DNA of 64,000 bases, from contig NZ_JACWMS010000004.1 of assembly GCF_014673215.1 (NCBI RefSeq), positions 434,001 through 498,000 of the forward strand. Reading direction: 5' to 3'. Within the stretch, counting starts at the first letter, position 1; the number at the start of each line of letters is the position of its first letter. This stretch comes from Gordonia hankookensis (GTDB lineage: Bacteria; Actinomycetota; Actinomycetes; Mycobacteriales; Mycobacteriaceae). Both the position numbers and the translations under genes were made by a program. The notes beneath the pieces were generated by a model. It was not told the DNA's origin. It searched no databases and was given only the letters and a program-made list of their open reading frames with translations. Below, piece by piece: positions 34,542-43,041 of the stretch.

Positions 34542-37394
34542 ATGAGCGAAGCGATCTCGTCTGCCTCGAACACATCCCGCGGTGCGGCTGCCTGGCGGCC
34601 GTCGATCTCCATTGTCGACCACATCTCGGTCGACGACGAGGGTCGAGCGCTCACCGAGCCGTTACGTGAGGACATCCGCCTGCTCGGCGGGATCCTCGGC
34701 GACATGGTTCGCGAGCATTCCGGTACGGAAGTCTTCGATCTCGTCGAGAACGCGCGGGTCGCGGCCTTCCGGATTCGTCGCTCGGAGATCGACCGGGATG
34801 TGCTGGCCGACATGTTCACCGATCTGGACATCGGTGTGGCACTGCCGGTGATCCGAGCGTTCACCAACTTCGCGTTGCTGGCGAATCTCGCCGAGGACAT
34901 CCACCGGGAGCGGCGTCGGACGATTCATGTGCGTGCCGGGGATCCTCCTCAGGACAGCAGCCTCGCCGCCACCTATGCCAAGCTCGCCGCCGCCGGATTG
35001 ACCGACGAGCAGGTGGGTCGTGCGCTCGCCGATGCCACCGTGGTCCCCGTCATCACCGCCCACCCGACCGAGACGCGCCGCCGAACGATCTTCGAGGCCC
35101 AGAACCGCATCACCGAACTGATGCGGTTCCGCGGACGCACCGAGCTGACCGCGGACGAGGACGCGGAGGTCACCGAAGGCATTCGGCGGCAGATCCTCAC
35201 CTTGTGGCAGACCGCGCTGATCCGCCTCGAACGCCTGACCATCCAGGACGAGATCCGTTCCGGCCTCCGCTACTACGATGCCTCGTTCTTCGACGTCGTG
35301 CCGAAGATCAACACCAAGGTGCGCGCGGCGTTGCGATCGGCCTACCCCGACGCGGGTCTCGCCGACGACCCGATGATCCGGATGGGTTCGTGGATCGGCG
35401 GTGACCGCGACGGCAATCCGTACGTCACCGACGAGATCGTGACGATGGCGACGACGCGCGCGGCGGAGACCGCGGTGGCACATCATCTGGCCGAACTCGA
35501 GCGGCTCGCGGAGGAACTGAGCATGTCCGCGCGGCTGATCAGCTCCACCGATGCGCTCCTCGAACTGGCCGACGTATCCGCCGACGACCCGGCTGCCGAC
35601 GAGCCGTTTCGTGCTGCACTACGCCACATCCGGTCCCGCCTGGCGGCGACCGCGAACACCATGTTCGACACCGAGTTCCTGTCGTCGAGTGACCTGTTCC
35701 TGGTCGACGGCCGCAGTCCCTACGGCTGCGCCGACGACCTGCTGGGCGATCTCGACATCATCGACGTCGCACTGCGGGACAACCACGACGACACCATCGC
35801 CGACGACCGCCTGTCGCGGCTGCGGGAGAGCGTCCGGACCTTCGGTTTCAACCTCTCCGGCCTGGACATGCGGCAGAACTCGGACATGCACGAGGAGGTC
35901 ATCGCCGAACTGCTGGCGTGGGCAGGCGTGCACGCCGACTACCTGTCGCTTGGCGAGGCCGACCGAGTCGAGATCCTGACGAAGGAACTGGCGGCACGAC
36001 GCCCGTTGACGAGGCCCGACGCCGCGCTGAGTGATCTCGCCACCAAGGAATTGAACATCGTCCGTGCGGCGGCGGGGGCGGTCGAGAAATTCGGCCCGCA
36101 GGCCGTGCCGAACTACGTCATCAGCATGTGCACCTCGGTCAGCGACATGCTCGAACCGATGATCCTGCTCAAGGAGGCGGGACTGATCGACATCGACCCG
36201 GAGAGCGGGAAACTGATGTCGACGGTGCGGGTGGTCCCGTTGTTCGAGACCATCGAGGACCTCCAGCAGGGTGCGGAGACGCTGTTGGCGGCGTTGGACA
36301 TCCCGCTCTATCGCGATCTCGTCGACGGACAGTCGGGCATGCAGGAGGTCATGCTCGGCTACTCCGACTCGAACAAGGACGGCGGCTACATGGCCGCGAA
36401 CTGGGCACTGTACCGGGGCGAACTCGACCTGGTGGAGGCGGCCAAGAAGGCCGGCATCAGGTTGCGTCTGTTCCACGGTCGTGGCGGCACCGTCGGGCGT
36501 GGCGGTGGGCCGAGCTACGACGCCATCCTGGCGCAACCGCCCGGTGCGGTGCAGGGCTCGCTGCGGATCACCGAGCAGGGCGAGATCATCGCCGCAAAGT
36601 ATGCGGAACCGGTTCTGGCCCAACGTAATCTGGAGACCTTGTTGGCCGCGACGATCGAGTCCTCACTGCTCGACGTCGAGGGACTCGGCGACGACTCCGA
36701 ATGTGCCTACCGCGACATGGACGAGATCGCCGCGCTGGCGCGCTCTGCCTACAGTGGACTCGTCCACGAGACACCGGGCTTCGTCGAGTACTTCACGACC
36801 TCGACCCCCCTGTCGGAGATCGGCGCACTCAACATCGGCAGCCGTCCGGCGTCGCGTAAACAGACCGAGAAGATCTCGGACCTGCGCGCCATCCCGTGGG
36901 TGCTGTCATGGACCCAGTCGCGGGTGATGTTGCCCGGCTGGTATGGCACGGGTTCGGCCTTCCAGCAGTGGGTCGGCGAGGACGAGCAGCGACTGGAGAC
37001 GCTGAGCCGTTACTACGCGGATTGGCCGTTCTTCCGGACCGTGATGTCCAACATGGCGCAGGTACTCGCGAAGTCGGACATGGGCCTGGCCCACCGCTAC
37101 GCGCAGCTGGTTCCCGATGAGACCTTGCGGGACAAGGTGTTCGGCATGATCGTCGACGAACACGAACGCACCATCGAGATGTACGCGAAGATCACCGGCA
37201 CCGACGACCTGCTCACCGACAACGCCGCCCTGAAGCGTTCGGTCTACAACCGGTTCCCGTACCTCGAGCCGCTCAACATGCTCCAGGTGGAACTCCTGCG
37301 TCGGTTCCGCGCCGGCGAGGACTCACCGGCGGTGCGCCGCGGCATCCAGCTCACCATGAACGGGCTCGCGACGGCGTTGCGCAACAGCGGCTGA
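34542..37394 (+). CDS. ppc: Phosphoenolpyruvate carboxylase
   Basis: Ppc (950 aa) carboxylates PEP to oxaloacetate, refilling the TCA cycle. The catalytic histidine motif TAHPTETRRRTIFE (about 170), GSWIGGDRDGNP (about 282) and the mobile Gly-rich loop FHGRGGTVGRGGGP (about 643) are all intact, and the protein ends NSG, close to the family's QNTG. ATG 34542 is preferred over the frame's earlier ATG because of the possible -10 box. The gene is absent from M. tuberculosis but usual next to secG in related genera. Confidence 0.97.
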   Translation: MSEAISSASNTSRGAAAWRPSISIVDHISVDDEGRALTEPLREDIRLLGGILGDMVREHSGTEVFDLVENARVAAFRIRRSEIDRDVLADMFTDLDIGVALPVIRAFTNFALLANLAEDIHRERRRTIHVRAGDPPQDSSLAATYAKLAAAGLTDEQVGRALADATVVPVITAHPTETRRRTIFEAQNRITELMRFRGRTELTADEDAEVTEGIRRQILTLWQTALIRLERLTIQDEIRSGLRYYDASFFDVVPKINTKVRAALRSAYPDAGLADDPMIRMGSWIGGDRDGNPYVTDEIVTMATTRAAETAVAHHLAELERLAEELSMSARLISSTDALLELADVSADDPAADEPFRAALRHIRSRLAATANTMFDTEFLSSSDLFLVDGRSPYGCADDLLGDLDIIDVALRDNHDDTIADDRLSRLRESVRTFGFNLSGLDMRQNSDMHEEVIAELLAWAGVHADYLSLGEADRVEILTKELAARRPLTRPDAALSDLATKELNIVRAAAGAVEKFGPQAVPNYVISMCTSVSDMLEPMILLKEAGLIDIDPESGKLMSTVRVVPLFETIEDLQQGAETLLAALDIPLYRDLVDGQSGMQEVMLGYSDSNKDGGYMAANWALYRGELDLVEAAKKAGIRLRLFHGRGGTVGRGGGPSYDAILAQPPGAVQGSLRITEQGEIIAAKYAEPVLAQRNLETLLAATIESSLLDVEGLGDDSECAYRDMDEIAALARSAYSGLVHETPGFVEYFTTSTPLSEIGALNIGSRPASRKQTEKISDLRAIPWVLSWTQSRVMLPGWYGTGSAFQQWVGEDEQRLETLSRYYADWPFFRTVMSNMAQVLAKSDMGLAHRYAQLVPDETLRDKVFGMIVDEHERTIEMYAKITGTDDLLTDNAALKRSVYNRFPYLEPLNMLQVELLRRFRAGEDSPAVRRGIQLTMNGLATALRNSG

Positions 37395-37621
37395 TTCTTC
37401 TTGGCGGATTGAGGTCAATGATGCTCCGACGTCACATACGTATACCGATCAAGAGGACCTGATTGTCGGGAGACACTGTCGTCCCAAACCGTGCGACATC
37501 GGCTTCGCGGGCGCCTCATTCACAACTCCGTCTGGCGAGTCAACGAGCTCGCATGTCATTCGACCAGACGATTGGTTGCTAAGGCTTAGCTAGCCTGTTC
37601 TTGCGGTGCAACAATCGATTC
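37395..37621 (+). other. AT-rich upstream part of the accessory island
   Basis: This 227-bp gap after ppc begins the low-GC segment. It contains the 8-bp palindrome ATACGTAT (37436-37443) and a TAGCCT box (37591-37596) near the next gene. No transposase fragment, tRNA or clear direct repeat marking an insertion was seen. Confidence 0.5.
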
Positions 37622-39073
37622 GTGACGGAGCCACCCGCGGGGTATTCGTTATCCCAGTTGAAAAGAGCGCGCAAGGTTCATGCTCGTTCGCGGTATCGGC
37701 AGACTCCGTTTGGTCCAGAATGGATAACGATGCCGCGCCAGTGGCGGGGGCGTTATCTCTTCTACGAGTCATCCCTCTCAAGACAGCCGAAGTGGTGGGT
37801 TGCTGAAATCTTTGTGGCACTCCTTGTAGCAATACTGGTGACGATGGCATCGATCGCCATTCAGTACAGGCTTGACAATCTACGCTCCGAGCGTGACGAA
37901 GCGCGGGCAGATGGCCAGAGAGTTCAGGCAGACAGACTAGAAGGCCAACGAGCGGAACAGGCTGAGCGGCTCGAGAACTTGCGTTTCGTTCGCGAACGTG
38001 CTGGTGGATTCGGAGCCAAACCATTCTCGTACATGGACCTGCAACAAATGAATCTATCTGGACTTCAATTGCCCGCTGCTGATCTGACGGGTGCAAATCT
38101 CTCCAATGCCCAGATGAATAATGCCAACATTACCGGCGGCGACTTGGTTAAGATCGTTGCTAAGAACGCAAGCATGGACTCTGTGATCTTGGCCGGCGCC
38201 AAACTTGATGGCGGTGCGCTCAATTCGGCGACACTCCGATGGGCGAACCTTTCCTGCCCGACATCTCTGCCTGGTGACGCGTTTGTCGAGATGAAATGCA
38301 ACGGCACTGATGCACGCGGACCTACCTCGTTGGACGCAGCCGATCTAACCAGAGTAGTTGCGACTGACGCAGAATTCGAGGGTGTGCGCTTTTGGGGCGC
38401 GAAAATGTCGCAAATAGATTTACGAGGCGCATTATTGAAGTTTTCGAATCTAGCGAGTGCAGATCTCAGCGGCGCTCTTATAGGGTGCATTGATGACCCA
38501 ACCGAAAAAAACCCAAGAGTGCGTACTGTTCCGCGCTGTGCGAATCTAACTGGGGCTCGGTTGACGGGAGTTGACTTGCGGGGGGCGGACCTGAGAAGAG
38601 CTGTGCTCACTGGGACGGTAATGGATGGGGACACAGATCTGCGGGAGGCGAACCTCCATCAAACAGTCTTGTCCAACATTTGCTACGAGTCGGCAACCAA
38701 GTGGCCCTCTCGTTTCGTGCCACCTCCGGCCCGCGTCCTCCGTTGTTACACGGACGCTTCGCTTGCGGCGGCCGTTGGCGTCGTCGCGGACGCCGTGAGG
38801 TCGGGGAATGCACCCGAGGAGTTTGTAGCACCCGACTGTTTGTCACTGCTCGGTGATCCGGTCCAAAGGGGGCAGATCGTGGCGGCGCTAAGAGAGCCCC
38901 CAACAGTGCATTTATTGAGTACCCGTACGAATGTAGGGACCGACAGTCGCGGTGTTCGTAGACTAGGTGGTCTCGTGCTACGACATGGCACCGTCTCTAC
39001 CGCTCCATTAGACGATCACGAACGCTGGCTGTGGTCACAGACTGAGTATCGCTGGCTATACGACAATTGTTGA
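37622..39073 (+). CDS. Single-pass membrane pentapeptide-repeat protein (accessory)
   Basis: The 483-residue protein (from GTG 37622; TTG 37601 would add 7) has a basic N-terminal segment, one membrane helix (about 56-84), a charged coiled-coil-like stretch (about 85-125), pentapeptide repeats of A(D/N)LxG type (about 128-350, e.g. ADLTGANLSNAQMNNANI) and a ~110-residue C-terminal domain I do not recognise. Positive-inside weighting puts the repeats outside the membrane. Eight cysteines fall into four pairs (about 212/226, 289/306, 354/375, 406/483), each of the first three flanking a short insertion in the repeat solenoid, which suggests disulphides. Base and codon use are AT-richer than all neighbours, a sign of transfer. 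No ribosome site is evident. Function is unknown. Confidence 0.8.
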   Translation: MTEPPAGYSLSQLKRARKVHARSRYRQTPFGPEWITMPRQWRGRYLFYESSLSRQPKWWVAEIFVALLVAILVTMASIAIQYRLDNLRSERDEARADGQRVQADRLEGQRAEQAERLENLRFVRERAGGFGAKPFSYMDLQQMNLSGLQLPAADLTGANLSNAQMNNANITGGDLVKIVAKNASMDSVILAGAKLDGGALNSATLRWANLSCPTSLPGDAFVEMKCNGTDARGPTSLDAADLTRVVATDAEFEGVRFWGAKMSQIDLRGALLKFSNLASADLSGALIGCIDDPTEKNPRVRTVPRCANLTGARLTGVDLRGADLRRAVLTGTVMDGDTDLREANLHQTVLSNICYESATKWPSRFVPPPARVLRCYTDASLAAAVGVVADAVRSGNAPEEFVAPDCLSLLGDPVQRGQIVAALREPPTVHLLSTRTNVGTDSRGVRRLGGLVLRHGTVSTAPLDDHERWLWSQTEYRWLYDNC

Positions 39074-39765
39074 TGGAGATGCGCGCCGTTCCCCGTGACG
39101 CCCGGCGCGACATCGGGCAACAGCCGGATCGAGTGGTCATAGAACCGTTCGTCGAGTGGCAGATAGGGGATCGGTGGTTCGTCACCGATCCCGATCAGCC
39201 GTGACCGCAGATCCGCCTCGACGCCGGCGATGGTCGACTCGTCGACATCACGTGCCCGCGTGACGAGATGCGGCGCCAGCGCCTCCATGCCGGTGTACCA
39301 GAAGGTGCCGTGCAGGGTGGTCCACAAGACGTCCTCGATACTGCCGCTGATGCCGCGCTGCTCGAGACTGCCCGGGCGGTCACCGGCGGTGACCACCGCA
39401 AGGGCGCGCCGCCCGACGAGGCCACCGTCGCCGTACTTGCGTGCGCGCCCGGTCTCCGGATCGATCACGTCGTAGGCGAACCCGCGCTCGAAGACCCGAT
39501 CCACCCACCCCTTCATGATCGCGGGCATGCCGTACCACCAGAGCGGGAACTGCATCACCAGGAGGTCGGCCGCACAGAGCTTGTCCTGTTCGGCCTCGAC
39601 GTCGGCACCACCCTCGTCCTGGAGAACCGGATCCCACTTCATCGCGTACAGATCGGATTCGCTGACCTCCCAACCGTTATCACGCAAGGTCTGCACGCCG
39701 ACGTGTCGCAGCCGGCTGTTGAGCGAATCGGGGTCGGGATGAGCCAATGTCCACAGCGCCCTCAT
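39016..39765 (-). CDS. NAD(P)H quinone oxidoreductase, flavodoxin-fold (NQO1-like)
   Basis: The protein (249 aa from ATG 39765; GTG 39774 would add 3) resembles NQO1/KefF-type FAD quinone reductases. Motifs seen are LAHPDPDSLNSRLR at the N-terminus, MQFPLWWYGMPAIMKGWVDR and FAYDV, plus GTFWYTGMEALAPHL. It would carry out two-electron reduction of quinones. The last ~20 residues (after NGAH) are encoded by AT-rich DNA of the neighbouring island and run antisense to the end of the pentapeptide gene, so the native C-terminus was probably replaced. It lies 59 bp downstream of pgl on the same strand. Confidence 0.85.
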   Translation of the reverse strand: MRALWTLAHPDPDSLNSRLRHVGVQTLRDNGWEVSESDLYAMKWDPVLQDEGGADVEAEQDKLCAADLLVMQFPLWWYGMPAIMKGWVDRVFERGFAYDVIDPETGRARKYGDGGLVGRRALAVVTAGDRPGSLEQRGISGSIEDVLWTTLHGTFWYTGMEALAPHLVTRARDVDESTIAGVEADLRSRLIGIGDEPPIPYLPLDERFYDHSIRLLPDVAPGVTGNGAHLHQQLSYSQRYSVCDHSQRS

Positions 39766-39824
39766 GCCACCCACAACGCCGTCGGTGGTGCGGGTGATTC
39801 CCGGGTCGTGACGGGAGGCGTGCG

Positions 39825-40562
39825 CTAGGAGATCCGCGACGCGGCGGGGCGGTCCAGAAACCAGACCGTCTCGTCGGTACCGTGGGCGCCGGCGCAGGGC
39901 CAGTCGGCGGCGCTCGCCCCGGTGTGGGCTGCCGCCACCGCATCGGCCTTGTCGGCGCCCGCAACCAGGAACCAGACTGCCTTGCTGCGGTTGACCACCG
40001 GCAGCGTGAGGGTGATCCGTCGCGGTGGAGGCTTCGGTGATTCCTCCACGGCGACGACGGTCTTCTCGGTCTCCGCCGTGGCCGCCGTGTGTGGGAAGAG
40101 GGAGTTGATGTGGCCTTCTCCGCCCATGCCCAGCAGGTGGAGGTCGAAATGCGGTACCTGGCCGGTGCCGACGTGCCCGAGCACTCTCGCATAGGCGGAG
40201 GCCGCCGCCGTGATGTCGTCGCCGAACTCACCGTCGGATGCGGCCATGGGATGGATCCGATCCGGGTCGACCGGAACGTGGTCGAGCAGGGCGTCGCGCG
40301 CCTGCCCGTAATTGCGTTCCGGATCGTCGGCGGGAACGAAACGGTCGTCGCCCCAGAACAATTCCACCCGTGACCAGTCGATGTCGCCACTGTCGGCCGC
40401 CAGCGCACGCAGGATCGCGATCCCGTTGCTGCCGCCGGTCAGTACCACGGACGCGACTCCGCGTTCGGTCTGCGCGCGAGTCACCAGGTCGACGAACCGG
40501 TTCGCAGCCGTCGCGACGAGGTCGTTCTTGTCGTCGAACACCAGGGTTTCCGGGATCATCAC
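39825..40562 (-). CDS. pgl: 6-phosphogluconolactonase
   Basis: Pgl/DevB (245 aa) hydrolyses 6-phosphogluconolactone, the second step of the oxidative pentose-phosphate pathway. The motifs VVLTGGSNGIAILRAL, WSRVELFWGDDRFVPADDPE and LHLLGMGGEGHINSLFPH are all typical. ATG 40562 overlaps the opcA stop by 4 nt. It is the last pathway gene in the tkt-tal-zwf-opcA-pgl operon. Confidence 0.95.
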   Translation of the reverse strand: MMIPETLVFDDKNDLVATAANRFVDLVTRAQTERGVASVVLTGGSNGIAILRALAADSGDIDWSRVELFWGDDRFVPADDPERNYGQARDALLDHVPVDPDRIHPMAASDGEFGDDITAAASAYARVLGHVGTGQVPHFDLHLLGMGGEGHINSLFPHTAATAETEKTVVAVEESPKPPPRRITLTLPVVNRSKAVWFLVAGADKADAVAAAHTGASAADWPCAGAHGTDETVWFLDRPAASRIS

Positions 40563-41476
40563 GCCACCACCTCGCTGAAATCGACAGCGGCCACGCCGCG
40601 CAATGCCTCCTCGTACACCTCGTCGACGTCGAGACGACGGAGTTCCTCGACGAGGAGTTGGGGGAGATCGCGCCTCGTCATCGCGACGCGCCCGTCCGGC
40701 TTACCCGGCTGGGACAGCACGGCGTTGCGGTTCTCGTCGATCGCGAGCACGGTCGGTCCGTCGTCGCGCACCAGCCGCACCTCGAAGCTGCCCGTCCGGC
40801 GCCGCGTCGGCACGTGCAAAGCCGACTGCAGCCAGCCCGCGAGCAGGTCGACACCGGGGGAGTCCGACGGGCCGGTGACCTCTGCGGAGGTGACCGGCGT
40901 GTGCGGCGGCCGGCCGAGTGCCGAGGCGAGCAGGCCACGCCAGTGGGTGATCTGCGTCCAGGCGAGGTCGGAGTCGCCCGGCGCGTAGGTGGCGAGGCGG
41001 CGGGCCAGAACCGATTCCGGGTGGTCGGACCTGGATGCGTCCAGAATGCGCCTGCGGCCCAGAGTTCCCATCGGGTCTGCCATGGGATCCTCCGGCGCAG
41101 TGCCCGGCCACCACGTGACGACCGGCGTGTCCGGGAGCAGGAAGGGAGTGACGACCGAACGCGGGTGGTTCGCCAGATCCCCTTCGAGGGTGAGGACGAC
41201 GACTTCCGAGGCGCCCGCATCGCCACCGACGCGGATCTCGGCGTCGAGCCGGGACTCGGTGTCGCGGTCGCCACGCGAGACCACGATCACCCGGCTGGGA
41301 TGCTCACGGCTGGCCCCGATGGCCGCCTCGATCGCACCCTCGGTCGGTTCGTTGTGCTCGGCACACACGACCAGCGTGAGGACGCGCCCGAGACTGATCG
41401 CCCCGCCGGATTCACGCAGGGCCACGATCTTCTTGGCCACCTCGTTGGTGGAGGTGTTCGGTAGCTCGACAATCAT
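40559..41476 (-). CDS. opcA: Glucose-6-phosphate dehydrogenase assembly protein OpcA
   Basis: OpcA (305 aa) is needed for active oligomeric or redox-controlled glucose-6-phosphate dehydrogenase in cyanobacteria and actinobacteria. Family features include the N-terminal ELPNTSTNEVAKKIV, LTLEGDLANHPRSVVTPFLL and TWWPGTAPEDPMADP. It starts 22 bp after zwf and overlaps pgl by 4 nt, so it is made together with its client enzyme. Confidence 0.94.
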   Translation of the reverse strand: MIVELPNTSTNEVAKKIVALRESGGAISLGRVLTLVVCAEHNEPTEGAIEAAIGASREHPSRVIVVSRGDRDTESRLDAEIRVGGDAGASEVVVLTLEGDLANHPRSVVTPFLLPDTPVVTWWPGTAPEDPMADPMGTLGRRRILDASRSDHPESVLARRLATYAPGDSDLAWTQITHWRGLLASALGRPPHTPVTSAEVTGPSDSPGVDLLAGWLQSALHVPTRRRTGSFEVRLVRDDGPTVLAIDENRNAVLSQPGKPDGRVAMTRRDLPQLLVEELRRLDVDEVYEEALRGVAAVDFSEVVA

Positions 41477-41498
41477 CGTGCGCCATCCAATCCGATGA

Positions 41499-43037
41499 TC
41501 AGGGGCGTCGCCATGCTCGCCCGACCCTGGACATCATGTCGTCCGCCGACGCCGGACCCCAGGTGCCCGACTCGTAGGTGTCGGGCTTACCGCTCGACAC
41601 CCAGGCCTCGATCACCGGATCGAGGATCTTCCATGACAGTTCGACCTCTTCGTTCACCGGGAAGAGTGACGGTTCGCCCAGCAGTACGTCGAGGATCAGA
41701 CGCTCATAGGCCTCCGGCGACGCCTCGGTGAATGCGGTGCCGTAACTGAAGTCCATGTTGACGTCGCGGACCTCCATGCTGGAGCCGGGGACCTTGGACC
41801 CGAACCGCAAGGTGATGCCTTCGTCCGGCTGGACCCGGATGACCAGCACGTTCTGGCTGAGCTCCTCGGTCATCGTCTTGTCGAACGGGAGGTGTGGGGC
41901 ACGCCGGAAGACCAGCGCGATCTCGGTCACCCTGCGGCCCAACCGCTTTCCGGTCCGCAGGTAGAACGGAACACCTGCCCATCGGCGGGAGTCGACCTCG
42001 AGTGCGATCGCCGCATAGGTCTCGGTGATCGAGTTCTTGGAGAATCCCTCCTCCTCGAGCAGCCCGGGCACCTTCTGGCTGCCCTGCCAACCCGGTCCGT
42101 ACTGACCGCGCGCGGTGTTCTCCTCGTGCGGGAGGATGTTGCGTGTGGCGGCGAGCACCTTGATCTTCTCCGCCTGGAGTTGCTTGGGCTCGAAGGAGAT
42201 CGGTTCCTCCATCGCGATGAGTGCCATCAGCTGCAGGAGATGATTCTGGATGACGTCTCGCGCGGCGCCGATCCCGTCGTAGTATCCGGCCCGCCCGCCG
42301 AGGCCGATGTCCTCGGCCATGGTGATCTGGACGTGATCGACGTAGTGGGAGCTCCACAGCGGATCGAACAGCTGGTTGGCAAAGCGCAGGGCCAGGATGT
42401 TCTGGACCGTCTCCTTGCCCAGATAGTGGTCGATGCGGAACACCGACGACTCCGGGAACACGCTGTTGACGATTCCGTTGAGTTCCTTGGCCGACTCCAG
42501 GTCATGGCCGAACGGCTTCTCGATGACGACTCGTCGCCAGCTGTCGCCCTCCTCGGTGGCGAGGCCGCTGCGCTGCAACTGCTCACACACGGTCGGGAAC
42601 GCCTTGGGCGGGATCGACAGGTAGAACGCATAATTACCGTCGGTGCCACGTTCCTTGTCGAGCCTGTGCAGGGTGTCCTTGAGCCGGGCGAATGCGTCGT
42701 CGTCGTCGAAGGAGCCGGACACGAAGCGGAACCCCTCGGCGAGGCGTTCCCACACCTCCTCACGGAAGCCGGTCCGCGCATGGTCGCGGACCGCGTCGTG
42801 CACAACTTTCGCGAAATCCTCGTCGTCCCAGTCTCGTCGGGCGAAGCCGACCAGAGCGAACGACGGCGGCAGCAGGCCGCGATTGGCGAGGTCGTAGACC
42901 GCGGGCATCAACTTCTTGCGCGCGAGATCACCGGTGACACCGAAGATGATCAGGCTGCTGGGGCCCGCGATCCGGGGGAGTCGCTTGTCCCGGGGTTCAC
43001 GGAGGGGATTGGTCCAGGCCGAGCCGCTCGCGGGCAA
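41499..43037 (-). CDS. zwf: Glucose-6-phosphate 1-dehydrogenase
   Basis: Zwf (512 aa) oxidises glucose 6-phosphate with NADP. The nucleotide site IFGVTGDLARKKLMPAVYDL and the catalytic motif RIDHYLGKETVQNILALRFA are intact. The start is set at TTG 43037, 5 nt after the tal stop. It gives an N-terminus with NPLREPRDKRLPRIAGPSS like the mycobacterial enzyme; the longer upstream frame would read antisense-like Arg/Pro-rich sequence inside tal. The TTG start and weak ribosome site imply coupling to tal. Confidence 0.95.
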   Translation of the reverse strand: MPASGSAWTNPLREPRDKRLPRIAGPSSLIIFGVTGDLARKKLMPAVYDLANRGLLPPSFALVGFARRDWDDEDFAKVVHDAVRDHARTGFREEVWERLAEGFRFVSGSFDDDDAFARLKDTLHRLDKERGTDGNYAFYLSIPPKAFPTVCEQLQRSGLATEEGDSWRRVVIEKPFGHDLESAKELNGIVNSVFPESSVFRIDHYLGKETVQNILALRFANQLFDPLWSSHYVDHVQITMAEDIGLGGRAGYYDGIGAARDVIQNHLLQLMALIAMEEPISFEPKQLQAEKIKVLAATRNILPHEENTARGQYGPGWQGSQKVPGLLEEEGFSKNSITETYAAIALEVDSRRWAGVPFYLRTGKRLGRRVTEIALVFRRAPHLPFDKTMTEELSQNVLVIRVQPDEGITLRFGSKVPGSSMEVRDVNMDFSYGTAFTEASPEAYERLILDVLLGEPSLFPVNEEVELSWKILDPVIEAWVSSGKPDTYESGTWGPASADDMMSRVGRAWRRP

Positions 43038-43041
43038 CGGG

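Larger units (their letters stand above)
37395..39090. mobile_element. Low-GC, probably horizontally acquired island (no mobility gene)
   Basis: Sequence between ppc and the quinone reductase is clearly poorer in G+C than its surroundings; a hand count of 38401-38460 gives 24 of 60, against about two thirds or more in flanking genes. It interrupts otherwise conserved synteny between ppc and the pgl-opcA-zwf operon. No integrase, IS or att repeats were found, so the mechanism of entry is unknown. Confidence 0.55.

Noticed and set aside
37606..37806. 66-codon frame overlapping the start of the pentapeptide gene, 9 nt after TAGCCT
   Set aside because: Its -10 spacing is attractive, but the peptide has no motif and the other frame has a membrane helix, repeats and paired cysteines. 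A leader-peptide role was considered but has no support.
38065..38634. 189-codon minus-strand frame inside the island
   Set aside because: It is the antisense image of the pentapeptide repeats, which explains its periodic Ala/Pro/Ser pattern.
37395..39090. Insertion sequence, prophage remnant or att repeats around the AT-rich island
   Set aside because: No transposase or integrase fragment, no terminal inverted repeats, no tRNA and no convincing flanking direct repeat could be found by eye.
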